64,000 nucleotides of DNA from Bifidobacterium thermophilum (GCA_000741495.1 JGZV01000004.1:124001-188000); one strand, 5' to 3'; numbered from the stretch's first letter, positions 10,336 to 20,987 are shown. Program-made: numbers and translations. The notes: a model not told the origin generated them from the letters alone.

Positions 10336-10494
10336 ATGCTTCCTATCCCTTCACATGCCGCGAAGACACTCACGTGTCAGCCTAGCCTACAGGGCAACCA
10401 GCATGAGGGTACGCCTGCAAGTCGGCACAGATTCACCGCACCTTGAACCTGCCGCGGCCGGGGCACAATGCGAAGCTGGTTCCCGTCCTCGGAG

Positions 10495-12606
10495 TCATTG
10501 ACGGGACCGGTATTGCTTCCAAATATCCGCGAGGCTTGTGCCGTCACTGCGTTTCCACACATTCAGTCCGGCACTGGCGCCGCCGACGGCACGGGCGGCC
10601 GCGGTCGGCGTGGCGTACTCCGTGCCGTCCTCCATGCGTAATCGCCCAAGCGGCGTGACCTCAGCCACCCACAGTTCACCCTTACGGGGGCGCTGCCACG
10701 TCAGCCGCTCGCCCGGGGTTAGCAGTCCGGCGCGCAGGACCGCGGCGATGGTCACACGGCGTGAAGACCTCGTATGTGTCTCAGGTTCGATCTGATCCGC
10801 TGTCATGCCATGGTTGTCGACTGTCGGCATGCCCTGATCGGCATGCTCGTCGAACGGCAACTGCCAGTATTGCGCGATCAGTGCGATGATGTCACGCTGG
10901 CGGGCCGCCAGGGTTTGCGGCGTGCACGTGCCGATATCCTCAAGTTCCCGGGTGAGCGGGAACTGTTGAGAGATGGCGAGCGCAAGCATGCATGCACGAC
11001 GCTGCTCGAATGTGGCGAATTTGGACATCCGTTCGTCACTGGACTGGCTCAGCGCCATATTGCCGAGGCGTTCAGCCCAATATTCAAGATCGCTTTGCGT
11101 CCATGATGCCTCAAGATCGTCTTTGCCGGTTGGTTCCGGCATGATATGCACGGCGCTCAGGCTGCGCGGCCGCGAAATGGCGTACCCGTTTTTCTGTTCG
11201 TTCGCCCGGATCAGCAGCAGTCTGGGCACTGCAGGGTCGTTCGGCATTTCCCCGCGCATACGGATAAGCGCAAGACGCGCCGCAGCCTGGTCTACACGCA
11301 GCCCGGCGATGGCGTTGGGCGTGATGCCTTTCTCCAAGTCACGCACGGTGGTCGCCGCGCGGGTACGGCGTTGCGCGGAGGCGACGCGGTTGAGACAATC
11401 CACGCCCCAAGCCCGGTCGGTGGCGTGCAGTATCTGCATCAGCCTGTCCAGGTCGTGTATGTCAAGGCCCGCGCTCTCGTGCGTGTCTTTGGAAAACCGC
11501 GCGTGCCCTGCCGATGAGCGGAACACTGCGGTATCCCGGTTATTGAGATTGCGGATGGAATGGACCAGCGCCCACATGGCGATGGGTTTCCAATCATCAT
11601 TGGGATAATCACGCAGCGCGACGAGCGCGGACACAACCTGCGGAGGCAGATTCGTGCTGGTGGGTTGCTCCACAATCCGCCATGCGCACGCGTAGGATGA
11701 CAGGACATCGTCGATGAACGTTTCGATGCGTCCAGCGGTGATTTGCGGGTCGAGGACATCGCCAACGAACTGGTCGATCAGCCGCGAACAGTCCACTTTA
11801 TGCGAAACCACCAGATGCAGATCGCGGAAGAACGCTTCACAGGCTGCCGGGTCGTCGCCCAGCGGATCCATGATATCGTCCCATCGGGCGGCATACTGGT
11901 CTTGCGCGGTGCCGTCGATTGCGCTGACCGCTTTGGATTTGAACACGTCGGAAACAGTCAGCGGCATGCCGCGCATGTTCATCACGTCGAATACCCGATG
12001 GGCGCCTTGCAGGTCGTCGGTGGTCACCATGACGAGCGTCACCTTGTTGACCAGGTAGGAGGCGAGCCGACGGCGCTCCTGCGCGTCCATTCCGGCGAGA
12101 TTGTCGTAGGCGGCTTGCGCGTTGTCATGGATATTGCGTTGCGCATTCGTTGCCATATCCATGTCACGCAGGTCGAATAGGGACTCGAGATTGCCTTCCT
12201 GCACGTAGGAGGCGAAGAAGTCGGCGTCCCGCTCACGCAATGTCAGTCTGGGCGCCGCTTCGATATGACGCAGCCGGTCGCCAGGTTCGAGGATGAGGTT
12301 GGTCAGGTCATGGGTGAGCGCCGGATCGTCTTCCAGCTCGCGTAACGCCGCGATGATGATGGTCAGGGACACCAGACGCTGCTGCCCGTCAATCACCTCA
12401 TATGCACGGTCATCATCATGGACGAGAATCAGAGACCCAAGGAAATACGGTGTTTCTTGGGTTTGGGATGCGAAACGCACGTCGTCGAGCAGTTGCAGCA
12501 CGTTTCCGGGACGCCACGAGTACGCACGCTGGAATGATGGTATCGACAGCTGATAATCCGACGTGAACACTTTGCCCAGCGGCAATTCGAACGCGCTGAT
12601 AGCCAT
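10495..12606 (-). CDS. DUF262 (GmrS-like) domain protein with C-terminal RAMA-like domain
   Basis: 703 aa. The N-terminal DUF262 domain carries the DGQQR motif at 73-77, preceded by IPSFQRAYSW. That signature is typical of the GmrS half of GmrSD modification-dependent restriction enzymes and of ParB-like NTP-using proteins. The long middle region is helical. The C-terminal 60-80 residues contain a pattern (DGTEYATPTAAARAV then WKRSDG) like RAMA/DUF4357-type domains associated with restriction systems. I do not see the HNH (DUF1524) nuclease expected of a complete GmrSD, or a partner gene beside it. The start has a GGGAGG ribosome site. Function is probably phage defence or nucleic-acid recognition; the C-terminal assignment is tentative. 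Confidence 0.82.
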   Translation of the reverse strand: MAISAFELPLGKVFTSDYQLSIPSFQRAYSWRPGNVLQLLDDVRFASQTQETPYFLGSLILVHDDDRAYEVIDGQQRLVSLTIIIAALRELEDDPALTHDLTNLILEPGDRLRHIEAAPRLTLRERDADFFASYVQEGNLESLFDLRDMDMATNAQRNIHDNAQAAYDNLAGMDAQERRRLASYLVNKVTLVMVTTDDLQGAHRVFDVMNMRGMPLTVSDVFKSKAVSAIDGTAQDQYAARWDDIMDPLGDDPAACEAFFRDLHLVVSHKVDCSRLIDQFVGDVLDPQITAGRIETFIDDVLSSYACAWRIVEQPTSTNLPPQVVSALVALRDYPNDDWKPIAMWALVHSIRNLNNRDTAVFRSSAGHARFSKDTHESAGLDIHDLDRLMQILHATDRAWGVDCLNRVASAQRRTRAATTVRDLEKGITPNAIAGLRVDQAAARLALIRMRGEMPNDPAVPRLLLIRANEQKNGYAISRPRSLSAVHIMPEPTGKDDLEASWTQSDLEYWAERLGNMALSQSSDERMSKFATFEQRRACMLALAISQQFPLTRELEDIGTCTPQTLAARQRDIIALIAQYWQLPFDEHADQGMPTVDNHGMTADQIEPETHTRSSRRVTIAAVLRAGLLTPGERLTWQRPRKGELWVAEVTPLGRLRMEDGTEYATPTAAARAVGGASAGLNVWKRSDGTSLADIWKQYRSRQ

Positions 12607-12683
12607 ATGCCCTCCCTATATGATGTACTCCGGCGTCCGTCTCTCCCAGTGATTGTACGCCAGTGGAAGCTGAAGCAGAAACG

Positions 12684-12724
12684 CGACGGGCCGCATCCGA
12701 ATCAGTATCGGACGCGGCCCGTCG
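12684..12724 (-). terminator. Hairpin terminator downstream of aconitase
   Basis: Arms CGACGGGCCGC and GCGGCCCGTCG, extended by TCCGA/TCGGA past one mismatch, with a 7-nt loop. It lies 14 bp beyond the aconitase stop on the minus strand. The following T-run is short (GTTT). Confidence 0.7.
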
Positions 12725-12737
12725 TTGAGTACGCGGC

Positions 12738-15455
12738 TCAGGCCTGCTGGCCTGCCATGAGGTTACGCAGCACGTACTGCAGGATGCCGCCGTTGCGGTA
12801 GTAATCCGCTTCACCAGGGGTGTCGATGCGTACGGTCGCGTCGAATTCGATCCTGGTGCCGTCGCTCTTGGTGGCGGTTACGTGGACGGTGTGCGGAATC
12901 TCGCCGCTGTTGAGCTGGTCGATACCTTCGATGTCGAAGGTTTCGGTGCCGTTCAAGCCCAGTGATTCGGCGGATTCGCCTTCAGGGAACTGCAGCGGGA
13001 GCACGCCCATGCCGATCAGGTTGGAACGGTGGATGCGCTCGAAGCTGCGGGTGATGACCGCACGCACGCCGAGCATGACCGTACCCTTGGCCGCCCAGTC
13101 GCGGGACGAACCGGTGCCGTATTCCTTGCCCGCGAGCACGACCAGAGGCACGCCCGCCTTGCGGTAGTCCAGCGAAGCCTCGAAGATCGTGGACGGCTTG
13201 CCTGTCAGGAAATCGTAGGTATACCCGCCTGGGGTCACCTCTTCACCGACCGAGGCGAGCAACTGGTTGCGCAGACGGATGTTGCCGAAGGTGCCGCGCA
13301 CCATGACCTCATGATTGCCGCGACGGGAACCATACGAATTGAAATTCTTCGGTTCGACGCCATGCTCGACCAGATACTTGCCTGCCGGGCTGGACGCCTT
13401 GAACGCGCCTGCCGGGGAGATGTGGTCGGTGGTCACCGAATCGCCGAGCAGCGCCAGAACGCGGGCGCCGTGGATGTCCTCCACCGGGGCGGGCGTGGCG
13501 CCCATGCCGTCGAAGAAGGTCTGCCGGCGCACATACGTGGAATCCGGGTTCCAGGAGAACAGTTCGCCCTTCGGCACGTCGAGGCCCTGCCAACGGGCGT
13601 CACCGTCGAAGACGCTCGCGTAGTCCTTGACGAACATCTCGCGGGAGACGGTCTCGTCGACCACGCGCTGCACGTCCTCGTTGCTCGGCCAGATGTCGCG
13701 AAGGAACACGTCGTTGCCGTCCGCGTCTTGGCCCAGCGGCTGGGTTTCGAAGTCGAAGTCCATGGTGCCGGCGAGCGCATAGGCAATCACCAGCGGCGGG
13801 GAGGCGAGGTAGTTCATCTTGACATCCGGGCTGATGCGGCCTTCGAAGTTGCGGTTGCCGGACAGCACGGCGGTGACGGTCAGGTCGTTGTCGTTGATGG
13901 CTTGGGAGATTTCGGGCAGCAGCGGGCCGGAGTTGCCGATGCATGTGGCGCAGCCGAAGCCGACGAGCTGGTAGCCCAGGGCGTCGAGGTCGTCCTGGAG
14001 GCCTGCTTTCTTGAGGTAGTCGGCCACGACTTGGGAGCCCGGGGCAAGGGAGGTCTTGACCCACGGCTTGGGCTTGAGGCCTTTGGCGTGGGCGTTGCGC
14101 GCGATCAGGCCGGCGGCGATCATGACCGACGGGTTCGAGGTGTTGGTGCAGCTGGTGATGGAGGCGATGGCGACGTCACCGTTCTTCACGTCGAAATCAC
14201 CGCGGAAGTCGGTGCTCACCGGGATCGGCTGCTGTGCGGTCTTGTCGGTTTCATACGCGGGCAGCGTGTCTTCGAAGGTCTGCTTCGCGGTGGCGAGGGT
14301 GATGCGGTCCTGCGGGCGCTTCGGACCGGCGATGCTCGGTACGACAGAGCCAAGGTCGAGTTCCATGTATTCCGAATACTGCGGTTCGACGTACTGCGGG
14401 TCCTTGGTGTCGCCCCACAGGCGGTTCGCCTTCGCGTAGGCCTTGACGAGTTCGACCTGTTCCTCGCTGCGGCCGGTCAGGCGCAGATAGTCGAGTGTCA
14501 CGTCATCGATCGGGAAGATGCCGCAAGTGGAGCCGAATTCAGGGCTCATGTTGCCGATGGTCGCACGGTTGGCGAGCGGGACGGATGCGACGCCCTCACC
14601 GTAGAATTCGACGAACTTGCCGACCACGCCGTGCTGGCGGAGCATGTCGGTGATGGTGAGCACCACGTCGGTCGCGGTGACGCCCTCGGGGATGGAACCG
14701 GTGAGCTTGAACCCGACCACACGCGGCACGAGCATGGAAATCGGCTGGCCGAGCATGGCGGCTTCGGCCTCGATGCCGCCGACACCCCAGCCGAGCACAC
14801 CCAGGCCGTTGACGGTGGTGGTGTGCGAATCCGTGCCCACGCAGGAGTCGAGATAGGCGAGCTTACGGCCGTCATCAAGGCCGGAATCCTTGCTCATGAC
14901 GACTTTGGCGAGGTATTCGATATTCACTTGGTGGATGATGCCGGTTCCCGGCGGCACCACGCGGAAGTTCTTGAACGCCTGCTGGCCCCAGCGCAGGAAC
15001 TGGTAGCGTTCCCCGTTGCGCTGGTATTCGATGTCCATGTTCTGCTGCAACGCGTCGGCGACACCGTACTTGTCGATCTGCACGGAATGGTCGATGATCA
15101 TGTCAGCCGGCACCTGCGGGTTGATGACCTCCGGATCGCCGCCAAGCTGCTTGACCGCGTCACGCATAGTCGCCAGGTCGACGATGCAGGGCACACCGGT
15201 GAAATCCTGCATGACCACGCGCGACGGCGTGAACTGGATCTCATGGCTCGGCTCGGCCTGCGGATCCCAGTCGAGCAGCGCCTTGACATGCTCGTCGGTG
15301 ATGTTCTTGCCGTCGATGTTGCGCACAAGGTTCTCGACGAGCACCTTGAGCGAATACGGCAAATGCTCGATGCCGGGCAGATTTGCGATATTGACGTAGT
15401 CGAATGTGGTGTCGCCCACGGTCAGTGTGGACAGTTGACTGTCTTTGAATGACAT
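12738..15455 (-). CDS. acnA: Aconitate hydratase AcnA
   Basis: Interconverts citrate and isocitrate through a [4Fe-4S] cluster. At 905 aa it is the usual AcnA/IRP length. Cluster cysteines are C436 ([10 protein letters not shown]) and C502/C505 ([13 protein letters not shown]). The C-terminal swivel domain contains [23 protein letters not shown] precedes the ATG. Bifidobacteria lack a complete TCA cycle, so citrate synthase, aconitase and isocitrate dehydrogenase are thought to feed 2-oxoglutarate to glutamate synthesis. The gene is followed by a terminator and is probably transcribed alone or after the upstream ATPase gene. Confidence 0.97.
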   Translation of the reverse strand: MSFKDSQLSTLTVGDTTFDYVNIANLPGIEHLPYSLKVLVENLVRNIDGKNITDEHVKALLDWDPQAEPSHEIQFTPSRVVMQDFTGVPCIVDLATMRDAVKQLGGDPEVINPQVPADMIIDHSVQIDKYGVADALQQNMDIEYQRNGERYQFLRWGQQAFKNFRVVPPGTGIIHQVNIEYLAKVVMSKDSGLDDGRKLAYLDSCVGTDSHTTTVNGLGVLGWGVGGIEAEAAMLGQPISMLVPRVVGFKLTGSIPEGVTATDVVLTITDMLRQHGVVGKFVEFYGEGVASVPLANRATIGNMSPEFGSTCGIFPIDDVTLDYLRLTGRSEEQVELVKAYAKANRLWGDTKDPQYVEPQYSEYMELDLGSVVPSIAGPKRPQDRITLATAKQTFEDTLPAYETDKTAQQPIPVSTDFRGDFDVKNGDVAIASITSCTNTSNPSVMIAAGLIARNAHAKGLKPKPWVKTSLAPGSQVVADYLKKAGLQDDLDALGYQLVGFGCATCIGNSGPLLPEISQAINDNDLTVTAVLSGNRNFEGRISPDVKMNYLASPPLVIAYALAGTMDFDFETQPLGQDADGNDVFLRDIWPSNEDVQRVVDETVSREMFVKDYASVFDGDARWQGLDVPKGELFSWNPDSTYVRRQTFFDGMGATPAPVEDIHGARVLALLGDSVTTDHISPAGAFKASSPAGKYLVEHGVEPKNFNSYGSRRGNHEVMVRGTFGNIRLRNQLLASVGEEVTPGGYTYDFLTGKPSTIFEASLDYRKAGVPLVVLAGKEYGTGSSRDWAAKGTVMLGVRAVITRSFERIHRSNLIGMGVLPLQFPEGESAESLGLNGTETFDIEGIDQLNSGEIPHTVHVTATKSDGTRIEFDATVRIDTPGEADYYRNGGILQYVLRNLMAGQQA

Positions 15456-15544
15456 GCTACCTCCGAGCCGGCGAACGCCGGATGGTTAAGTTCCGGTATG
15501 GATGCCGATTAGTGCTTGCCCCTGTATTGTATCGTGATACGGTT

Positions 15545-18094
15545 TCAACTCTGGCGTGTCTGCCTGTTATGTGAGAAAATGCGCGCGAACACGCGGCTCG
15601 CCAATTGGCACAATACGAATATCGCAACGGAAATCAGCAGGGCGACCAGCAAAACCACGAGCGTATCGCCTTGCGGCAGGTGCAACGCGAAGAAATCGGC
15701 GACCGGCGGGATGAACAGGCCGATCACCCCGGCCGCGGCGAACACGGCGACCAGAATGCCACGCCATGAAGCCAAAGGCCTGGCCACCAAAGCGAGCACC
15801 AGCACGCCGAGCGTGAACACGATCATCGCACAGCATGAGCGTTGCACGGCAAGATCAGCCGGAACAGACAAATCCCATCCAAGCACGCCCGGCATGGACG
15901 CCTCCGCAATCAACACCGACAATCCCACCGCAATACCACCCGGCAAGGCGAAACGCACGACACGCCCCAAAAACCCGGGTATGTAGCGCCGCGTATTGGG
16001 TGCCAAGGCGAGAATGAACGCGGGTACGCCAATGGTCAGGGCGCCGATATACGAGATATGCCGCGGCAGGTACGGGAACGGCATCGCCAGCAGGACGACG
16101 CCGAGGGAAATCAGCGCGGAGTAGACGGTTTTGGTCAGGAACAGGCTCGCGACCCGCTCCATATTGGCCATGACCTGGCGGCCACGTGCCACGACGTCAG
16201 GCAAATGGGAGAATTTCGAGTCGACCAGTACGAGTTCGGCGACCGCCTTCGTGGCGGGCGCGGCATTGCCCATCGCGACCCCGAGATCGGCTTCTTTGAG
16301 CGCCAGCGTGTCGTTGACGCCGTCACCGGTCATCGCCACCACATGGCGTGAAGCATGCAACGCCTTGACAATCGCCTGCTTCTGCTCAGGCAGGACGCGC
16401 CCCACCACGTCAATACCTTCCAACGCGCGGGACAGTTCGTCGATATCCTGAGGCAGGTCGTGGGCGTCGACGGCGACCGGTTCACGCTCACCGGTCAGTT
16501 TCACCTTCGCAGCGATCGCACGCACGGTGGTCGGGTTGTCGCCGGAAATGACGCGGCACCGCACTCCTTGGTCACGGAACCATCGCAGGGTCGCCTCGGC
16601 GTCCGCTCTGATTCGTTCGCTGCACAGCAGCAGAGCGGCGGGCTGGGCATCCGACGGCAGCATGGTATTGTCTGCGAAAGAGGATGGTGTCTGATTTTGA
16701 GCAAGCCGCGCCCGTGCGATCAGGAGCACACGATGGCCTTGTGCCGCTTTGGTTTGCACGCGTTGAAGCACCGAGGCAAACTGCGCTTGTGTCGCCGACG
16801 TATCCCGGCCCGCTTGTCGTGCGGCGTCAACGAAGCCGCGCGCAAGGACTTCCGGCGCACCCATAACCCATACACTGCCGTCGCCGCGTACGATGGCGCT
16901 CCATTTGCGGGCCGACGAGAAGGGAACACGTGCGGCGACCGCACCCGGGTGCGCGCCTTGCGAGGCGAACAGCTCCATGGCCGCTCTGCCGGTGGCGTTC
17001 GGATTCTCCTCGTTGCACAAGTCGTAGGTGGCTTGCATGGCCTCGTCATGGCCCAGACTTGCATGCTCCCAATCGTCAGCCGTTGCGGGAATCAGTGCGT
17101 CAGCCTCGATGCCACCGTCGGTGATGGTCCCGGTCTTGTCCAGATTCAGGCAGTCCACGCGGGCGAGCGTTTCCACGGATTCGAGATCCTGCACAAGCGT
17201 GTTGTGCCGTGCCAGACGCATGGCTGCGATGGCGAAGTTGAGCGAGGTGAGCAATACCAAGCCTTCGGGAATCATGCCAACGACGCCGGCCACCGCCGAG
17301 ACGACCGCCTGACGCCATGCCCCGGTCGCGATCGCGTTGCCCAGCCCGCCGACCGTATGCAGCTGCGACCAGATCAGCAGGATACACAACGGCACCACCA
17401 CGAAGGACATGACCCGCAGAATCGTATTGATACCGCGGCTCAGATCGGACAGATTGCGTTTGTAGACTTTCGCCTGCGCGGTGAGCCCCGCCGCATAGCT
17501 ATGTTCCCCGACCGCCTCCACTTGGGCGAGCGCCATGCCGGAGACCGCGGTGGACCCGGAATAGATAGCATCGCCTTCTTTCTTGCGTACCGTCCGGGAT
17601 TCGCCGGTGAGCATGGACTCGTCAAGCTCAAGCCCCCACGTATGCAGAATCTTGGCATCGGCCGGTACTTGTTCCCCCGCGCGGACCCATACCAAATCCC
17701 CCAGCACGATATCCGCGGGAGCGACTTCGACATCTTTGCCGCCACGGCGCACCAGCACCGGCGAGGCGACCAGGATCGACAGGCGGTCAAGCGTCACTTT
17801 CGCCCGCAATTCGGTGACGATGCCGATACCGGTGTTGATGATGATGACCAGCCCGAACACCGCGTCCTTCCACGACCCGGTGAGCAGCACGACTACCATC
17901 GCGGTGAGGATAATCGCGTTGAACAGAGTGAACACGTTTGCGCGGATGATCGAGCCCACCGAGCGGGATGTGCTCTCGTCCGTACGGTTGGTCTGGCCTT
18001 GTTCCACACGGGTTCGCACGGCGTCATCGTCAAGACCGCGCTCGTCCACATGCGGCATGCCCGTGCCGGCTGTCTTCCCCTGGGTCACCGCCAT
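15545..18094 (-). CDS. P-type cation-transporting ATPase, CtpE/calcium-type
   Basis: 849 aa with the complete P-type set: TGES at 163-166 in the actuator domain, PEGL in M4 at 276-279, the phosphorylated Asp in DKTGT at 319-323, and a TGDGVND hinge motif near 600. Hydrophobic segments occur around 55-95, 225-300 and 660-840. The PEGL motif and the short loop between M4 and DKTGT resemble CtpE, a calcium-type transporter of actinobacteria, rather than heavy-metal ATPases; there is no N-terminal CxxC domain. The last cytosolic residues are basic. It ends 89 bp before acnA. Ion specificity is inferred. Confidence 0.9.
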   Translation of the reverse strand: MAVTQGKTAGTGMPHVDERGLDDDAVRTRVEQGQTNRTDESTSRSVGSIIRANVFTLFNAIILTAMVVVLLTGSWKDAVFGLVIIINTGIGIVTELRAKVTLDRLSILVASPVLVRRGGKDVEVAPADIVLGDLVWVRAGEQVPADAKILHTWGLELDESMLTGESRTVRKKEGDAIYSGSTAVSGMALAQVEAVGEHSYAAGLTAQAKVYKRNLSDLSRGINTILRVMSFVVVPLCILLIWSQLHTVGGLGNAIATGAWRQAVVSAVAGVVGMIPEGLVLLTSLNFAIAAMRLARHNTLVQDLESVETLARVDCLNLDKTGTITDGGIEADALIPATADDWEHASLGHDEAMQATYDLCNEENPNATGRAAMELFASQGAHPGAVAARVPFSSARKWSAIVRGDGSVWVMGAPEVLARGFVDAARQAGRDTSATQAQFASVLQRVQTKAAQGHRVLLIARARLAQNQTPSSFADNTMLPSDAQPAALLLCSERIRADAEATLRWFRDQGVRCRVISGDNPTTVRAIAAKVKLTGEREPVAVDAHDLPQDIDELSRALEGIDVVGRVLPEQKQAIVKALHASRHVVAMTGDGVNDTLALKEADLGVAMGNAAPATKAVAELVLVDSKFSHLPDVVARGRQVMANMERVASLFLTKTVYSALISLGVVLLAMPFPYLPRHISYIGALTIGVPAFILALAPNTRRYIPGFLGRVVRFALPGGIAVGLSVLIAEASMPGVLGWDLSVPADLAVQRSCCAMIVFTLGVLVLALVARPLASWRGILVAVFAAAGVIGLFIPPVADFFALHLPQGDTLVVLLVALLISVAIFVLCQLASRVFARIFSHNRQTRQS

Positions 18095-18201
18095 ACCGGC
18101 CTCCTTCGTTTCCGCCGAATCCGCGTCTGACGCATGTCCGGCGCTTCGATATCACCGCGTTCATCCCACGATAGCAGCGCGACACGCCGCATATCACCAG
18201 T

Positions 18202-19062
18202 TCAGCTTCCGGAATGCGGCAGCGCTGCAAACAGCGAAGTAATCTGCCTGCAAATCCCGCGTTGCGCAGCGGTCAGCCCTGAACGCGGCGTCACGCTCGA
18301 GAACCGTCTGGAAAAATCCATGCCAAGATCCGCCGTCGGCACACCAGCCGGCACCACGCCTTGCGAAACCAGCGACGTGCCGAAACCCGCGGCAAGACAC
18401 GCACAAATCGACGCGTTGCCGGATATCTCGATGCGATGCGCCGGCTGGATTGCACGCTGGGAGAAGAACAGATCCGTGTAGTAGCGCACGCCTGACCCAT
18501 GTTCACGCAGCAGCCACACCGTCTGTGGGTTATCCGGGTCGTTCGCGTGCTCCCCCGCCAGCACCAACCGGTCATCGCACAGGGCGGTACGGATAATCCC
18601 TTCCGCCGCCACCGGTTTCTCCACGATTCCCATGTGCGCCCGGTGCAGTTCCACCGCTTCGACGATGTCGTCGGAATTCGCAGTCCGGACATGCATGTCG
18701 ATGCGTTCGAGCGCGCCCGCCGAGCGCAGTCCGTCCAGGATCCGCGGCAGCAGCGCCACCGCCGCGGTGTTCGACATCATGAGCAGGAACGGATCGCGCG
18801 CCTGCCCCGCCCGGCTGACATCCTCCTGCGTCCGCCGCCATTGCGCAAGAAGCTCCACGGCGGAACGGTAGAGTGTCTCCCCCGCACGTGTCGCGGTCAC
18901 ATCGGCGCGCGCATGCCGCTCGAACAGTGGCGTCCCCAACCGTTGCTCCAGCTGCGCGATCCGCGCCGACACCGTCGACTGCGAGACACGCAGCTCGTCA
19001 GCAGCAATCGAGAACTGCCCGGTCTCATACACCGCTACAAACGTCTCAAGCAAAGGGAACAC
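18202..19062 (-). CDS. LysR-family transcriptional regulator
   Basis: A winged-helix LysR head (FVAVYETGQFSIAADELRVS, then QSTVSARIAQLEQRLGTPLF) begins almost at the chosen GTG start, followed by the periplasmic-binding-like effector domain. The frame is open to an ATG at 19161, but 30 of those codons lie over a tandem repeat and a GATAAT -10-like sequence. A leaderless GTG at 19062 fits better and gives 286 aa. The regulator is downstream of oleate hydratase and yeiH on the same strand. YeiH exporters are commonly paired with LysR regulators (YeiE/CysL type), so it may control yeiH. The effector is unknown. Confidence 0.87.
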   Translation of the reverse strand: MFPLLETFVAVYETGQFSIAADELRVSQSTVSARIAQLEQRLGTPLFERHARADVTATRAGETLYRSAVELLAQWRRTQEDVSRAGQARDPFLLMMSNTAAVALLPRILDGLRSAGALERIDMHVRTANSDDIVEAVELHRAHMGIVEKPVAAEGIIRTALCDDRLVLAGEHANDPDNPQTVWLLREHGSGVRYYTDLFFSQRAIQPAHRIEISGNASICACLAAGFGTSLVSQGVVPAGVPTADLGMDFSRRFSSVTPRSGLTAAQRGICRQITSLFAALPHSGS

Positions 19063-19067
19063 ACAGG

Positions 19068-19112
19068 TATTATCCCACTGAGCACTACCCCATTGAATAC
19101 TATCCCAGTGGA
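19068..19112. repeat. Three tandem 15-bp repeats at the LysR start
   Basis: Units 19068-19082, 19083-19097 and 19098-19112 follow the pattern YACTAYCCCAYTGAR with few mismatches. They lie directly upstream of the leaderless-type GTG. The unit nearest the gene contains the probable -10 sequence GATAAT on the minus strand. They may be an autoregulatory operator. Confidence 0.6.
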
Positions 19113-19208
19113 TAAGGAGCCGCATCCCGGAAAATCCGGAACACGGCTCCATATCAATCAATGACGTCTAATTCGCACCATGGCAGGCAACCACACCCTG
19201 CCGATGGC

Positions 19209-20987
19209 TCACAACGCCCCGCACATCTTGAGCAGCTTCTCGACCTCGGTGCCCTGTACTTTCTTGAGCAGTTCACGCAGGGCGAGACGATCTTTGAGCG
19301 GCAGGTCCATTTCGGTGAGTTTCTTGCCGTCGGCGAGTTTGACCGTCGCGGTCAGCAGGTCACGTACGTCGAAGACGCTGCCCCATACTTCCGGCACGCC
19401 ACGGTCGACATTGCACAGCGTGTACACCGCTTCCATGCCGGTGCGGATTGAATACTCCGTGGTGAACACGGTGTCGCGCGGCGTTTCGGCGTACTGGCCG
19501 ACAAAGGCGAGGTTCACGGAGCCGTCGGGCACGACCTTCGGCCGATCCCCGTCGCGGCGCGGTTCGAAGAAGCTCGTCACATACGGCATCATCGCGGCGG
19601 TCGTGTTGCATGCCTCGCTCGCCAGCTGCTTGATCCTGTCCTGCGGAATGCCGATATGATACAGCCATTCCTCGCACAACTCCTCGCCGGTGCATTGCGC
19701 CATCGGCTTCTTGACGAAATCGCCGTTATCATGCCAGCAGTTGAGGCCGTACACCCAGATCAGGCAGTGGTCGGACGGCTGATCGGGGAACTGGCCTTGC
19801 CGGTTGATGGTCCACGACAGCAGCCAGCTCGAATCCCTGGCGGTCACGATACCGCCGGTCACGATCTTGCCGGACAGCGGGTCGCGGTGGCAGATCGCTT
19901 CGATTGCGTCGAGCACCTCCTTGTTGGACGTGTCGACCGTCCACGATTCCCAGCTGGTTTCCTCGATGTCCTTGAAGAACTTCTCAGGGTGCCCGAAGTC
20001 CGGAGATTGGGCGGCGATCCGCTTCCACAGTTCGACCGATGGGCCTTCGCCGTTCTTGATGGCCACGACCGGCGCATGCGTCTGGTCGCCGTACGCGGTG
20101 CAATCGCCCTGTGAGCCGTTGGTGACGAACACGAGGTCGTTGTCGGTCAGGTCGATGCTCTTGGCCTCGCCGCCCTGCGTGTATTCGATGCGGCGAGCCG
20201 CTTTGCGGCTGCCCGTCACCTCGCACACCACGTTGGTCACATTGGTGTCGTACAGCACCTTCGCCCCGGCGTCCGTGATGTACTTGACCATCGGGCGGAT
20301 CATGGAATCATACTGGTTGTAGCGAGTGAAACGCAGTGCGGACAAATCGGGCAATCCGTCAATGTGATGGATGTAACGCTGCATATAGCGCTTCATCTCA
20401 ATGGCGCTATGCCACTTCTCGAACGCGAACATCGTCTGCCAGTACACCCAGAAGTTCGTCTTGTAGAAATCGTCGTCGAACACGTCATCGATGGTCTTGT
20501 CAGCGAGCTCTTCGTCCGTGGCCATGAACAAGTGCAGCAACTCCTGCGTCGCCTTCGGGTTCATCCCGTACTTCTTGTCGGTGTGCGCGTCCTGGCCTTG
20601 CTTCTCGGTGACGCGGCACAGGGAGAAGTTCGGGTCGTGCTTGTTGAGCTTGTAGTATTCGGAGAAGATCGTCTCGCCGGGGTTCTGGATGGACGGGATG
20701 GAACGGAACAGGTCCCACATGACTTCGAAATGGTTGTCCATTTCACGGCCGCCGCGCATGATGTAGCCCCGTGTCGCATCGTAGATGCCGTCGCAGGAGC
20801 CGCCGGCAACAGGCAGGGATTCGAAGACCGTGATATGGTCGCCGGGCATCTGGGCGTCGCGGATCAGGTAGCATGCCGCCGACAGACCGGCAAGACCAGA
20901 CCCGACGATATACGCGTACTTGTCGTCGATGCCTTCAGGCTTCTCCGGGGTTGCGAAGGCTTCATAGTTTCCAGCCGAGTAGTACAT
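19209..20987 (-). CDS. ohyA: Oleate hydratase (myosin-cross-reactive antigen family)
   Basis: An FAD enzyme that hydrates oleate and linoleate to 10-hydroxy fatty acids, a detoxification reaction of gut bacteria. 592 aa from the ATG at 20987, which has a CAAAGGAGTCATC ribosome site; the longer open frame upstream is not coding-like. The FAD GxGxxG motif is at residues 29-34 (GSGLAG). FESLPVAGGSCDG and the GGREMDNHFE segment near 85 are family hallmarks. It lies between yeiH and the LysR gene, with its own TATAAT-containing promoter region, so co-transcription with yeiH is not required. A terminator follows yeiH. Confidence 0.95.
   Translation of the reverse strand: MYYSAGNYEAFATPEKPEGIDDKYAYIVGSGLAGLSAACYLIRDAQMPGDHITVFESLPVAGGSCDGIYDATRGYIMRGGREMDNHFEVMWDLFRSIPSIQNPGETIFSEYYKLNKHDPNFSLCRVTEKQGQDAHTDKKYGMNPKATQELLHLFMATDEELADKTIDDVFDDDFYKTNFWVYWQTMFAFEKWHSAIEMKRYMQRYIHHIDGLPDLSALRFTRYNQYDSMIRPMVKYITDAGAKVLYDTNVTNVVCEVTGSRKAARRIEYTQGGEAKSIDLTDNDLVFVTNGSQGDCTAYGDQTHAPVVAIKNGEGPSVELWKRIAAQSPDFGHPEKFFKDIEETSWESWTVDTSNKEVLDAIEAICHRDPLSGKIVTGGIVTARDSSWLLSWTINRQGQFPDQPSDHCLIWVYGLNCWHDNGDFVKKPMAQCTGEELCEEWLYHIGIPQDRIKQLASEACNTTAAMMPYVTSFFEPRRDGDRPKVVPDGSVNLAFVGQYAETPRDTVFTTEYSIRTGMEAVYTLCNVDRGVPEVWGSVFDVRDLLTATVKLADGKKLTEMDLPLKDRLALRELLKKVQGTEVEKLLKMCGAL

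Noticed and set aside
10336-10494. A possible tRNA between the zinc-ribbon and DUF262 genes
   Set aside because: A GGTTCAA-like sequence is present, but no acceptor or anticodon stem can be built around it.
10495-12606. A complete GmrSD type IV restriction enzyme
   Set aside because: The HNH nuclease half is not visible, so only the GmrS-like domain is claimed.
13029-15452. An 807-aa open frame on the plus strand
   Set aside because: It is antisense to the complete aconitase gene; the Arg/His/Gly-rich translation is typical of a mirror frame in GC-rich DNA.
16355-18130. Long plus-strand frame across the P-type ATPase
   Set aside because: Opposite to a gene with all catalytic motifs; the translation has no recognisable motif.
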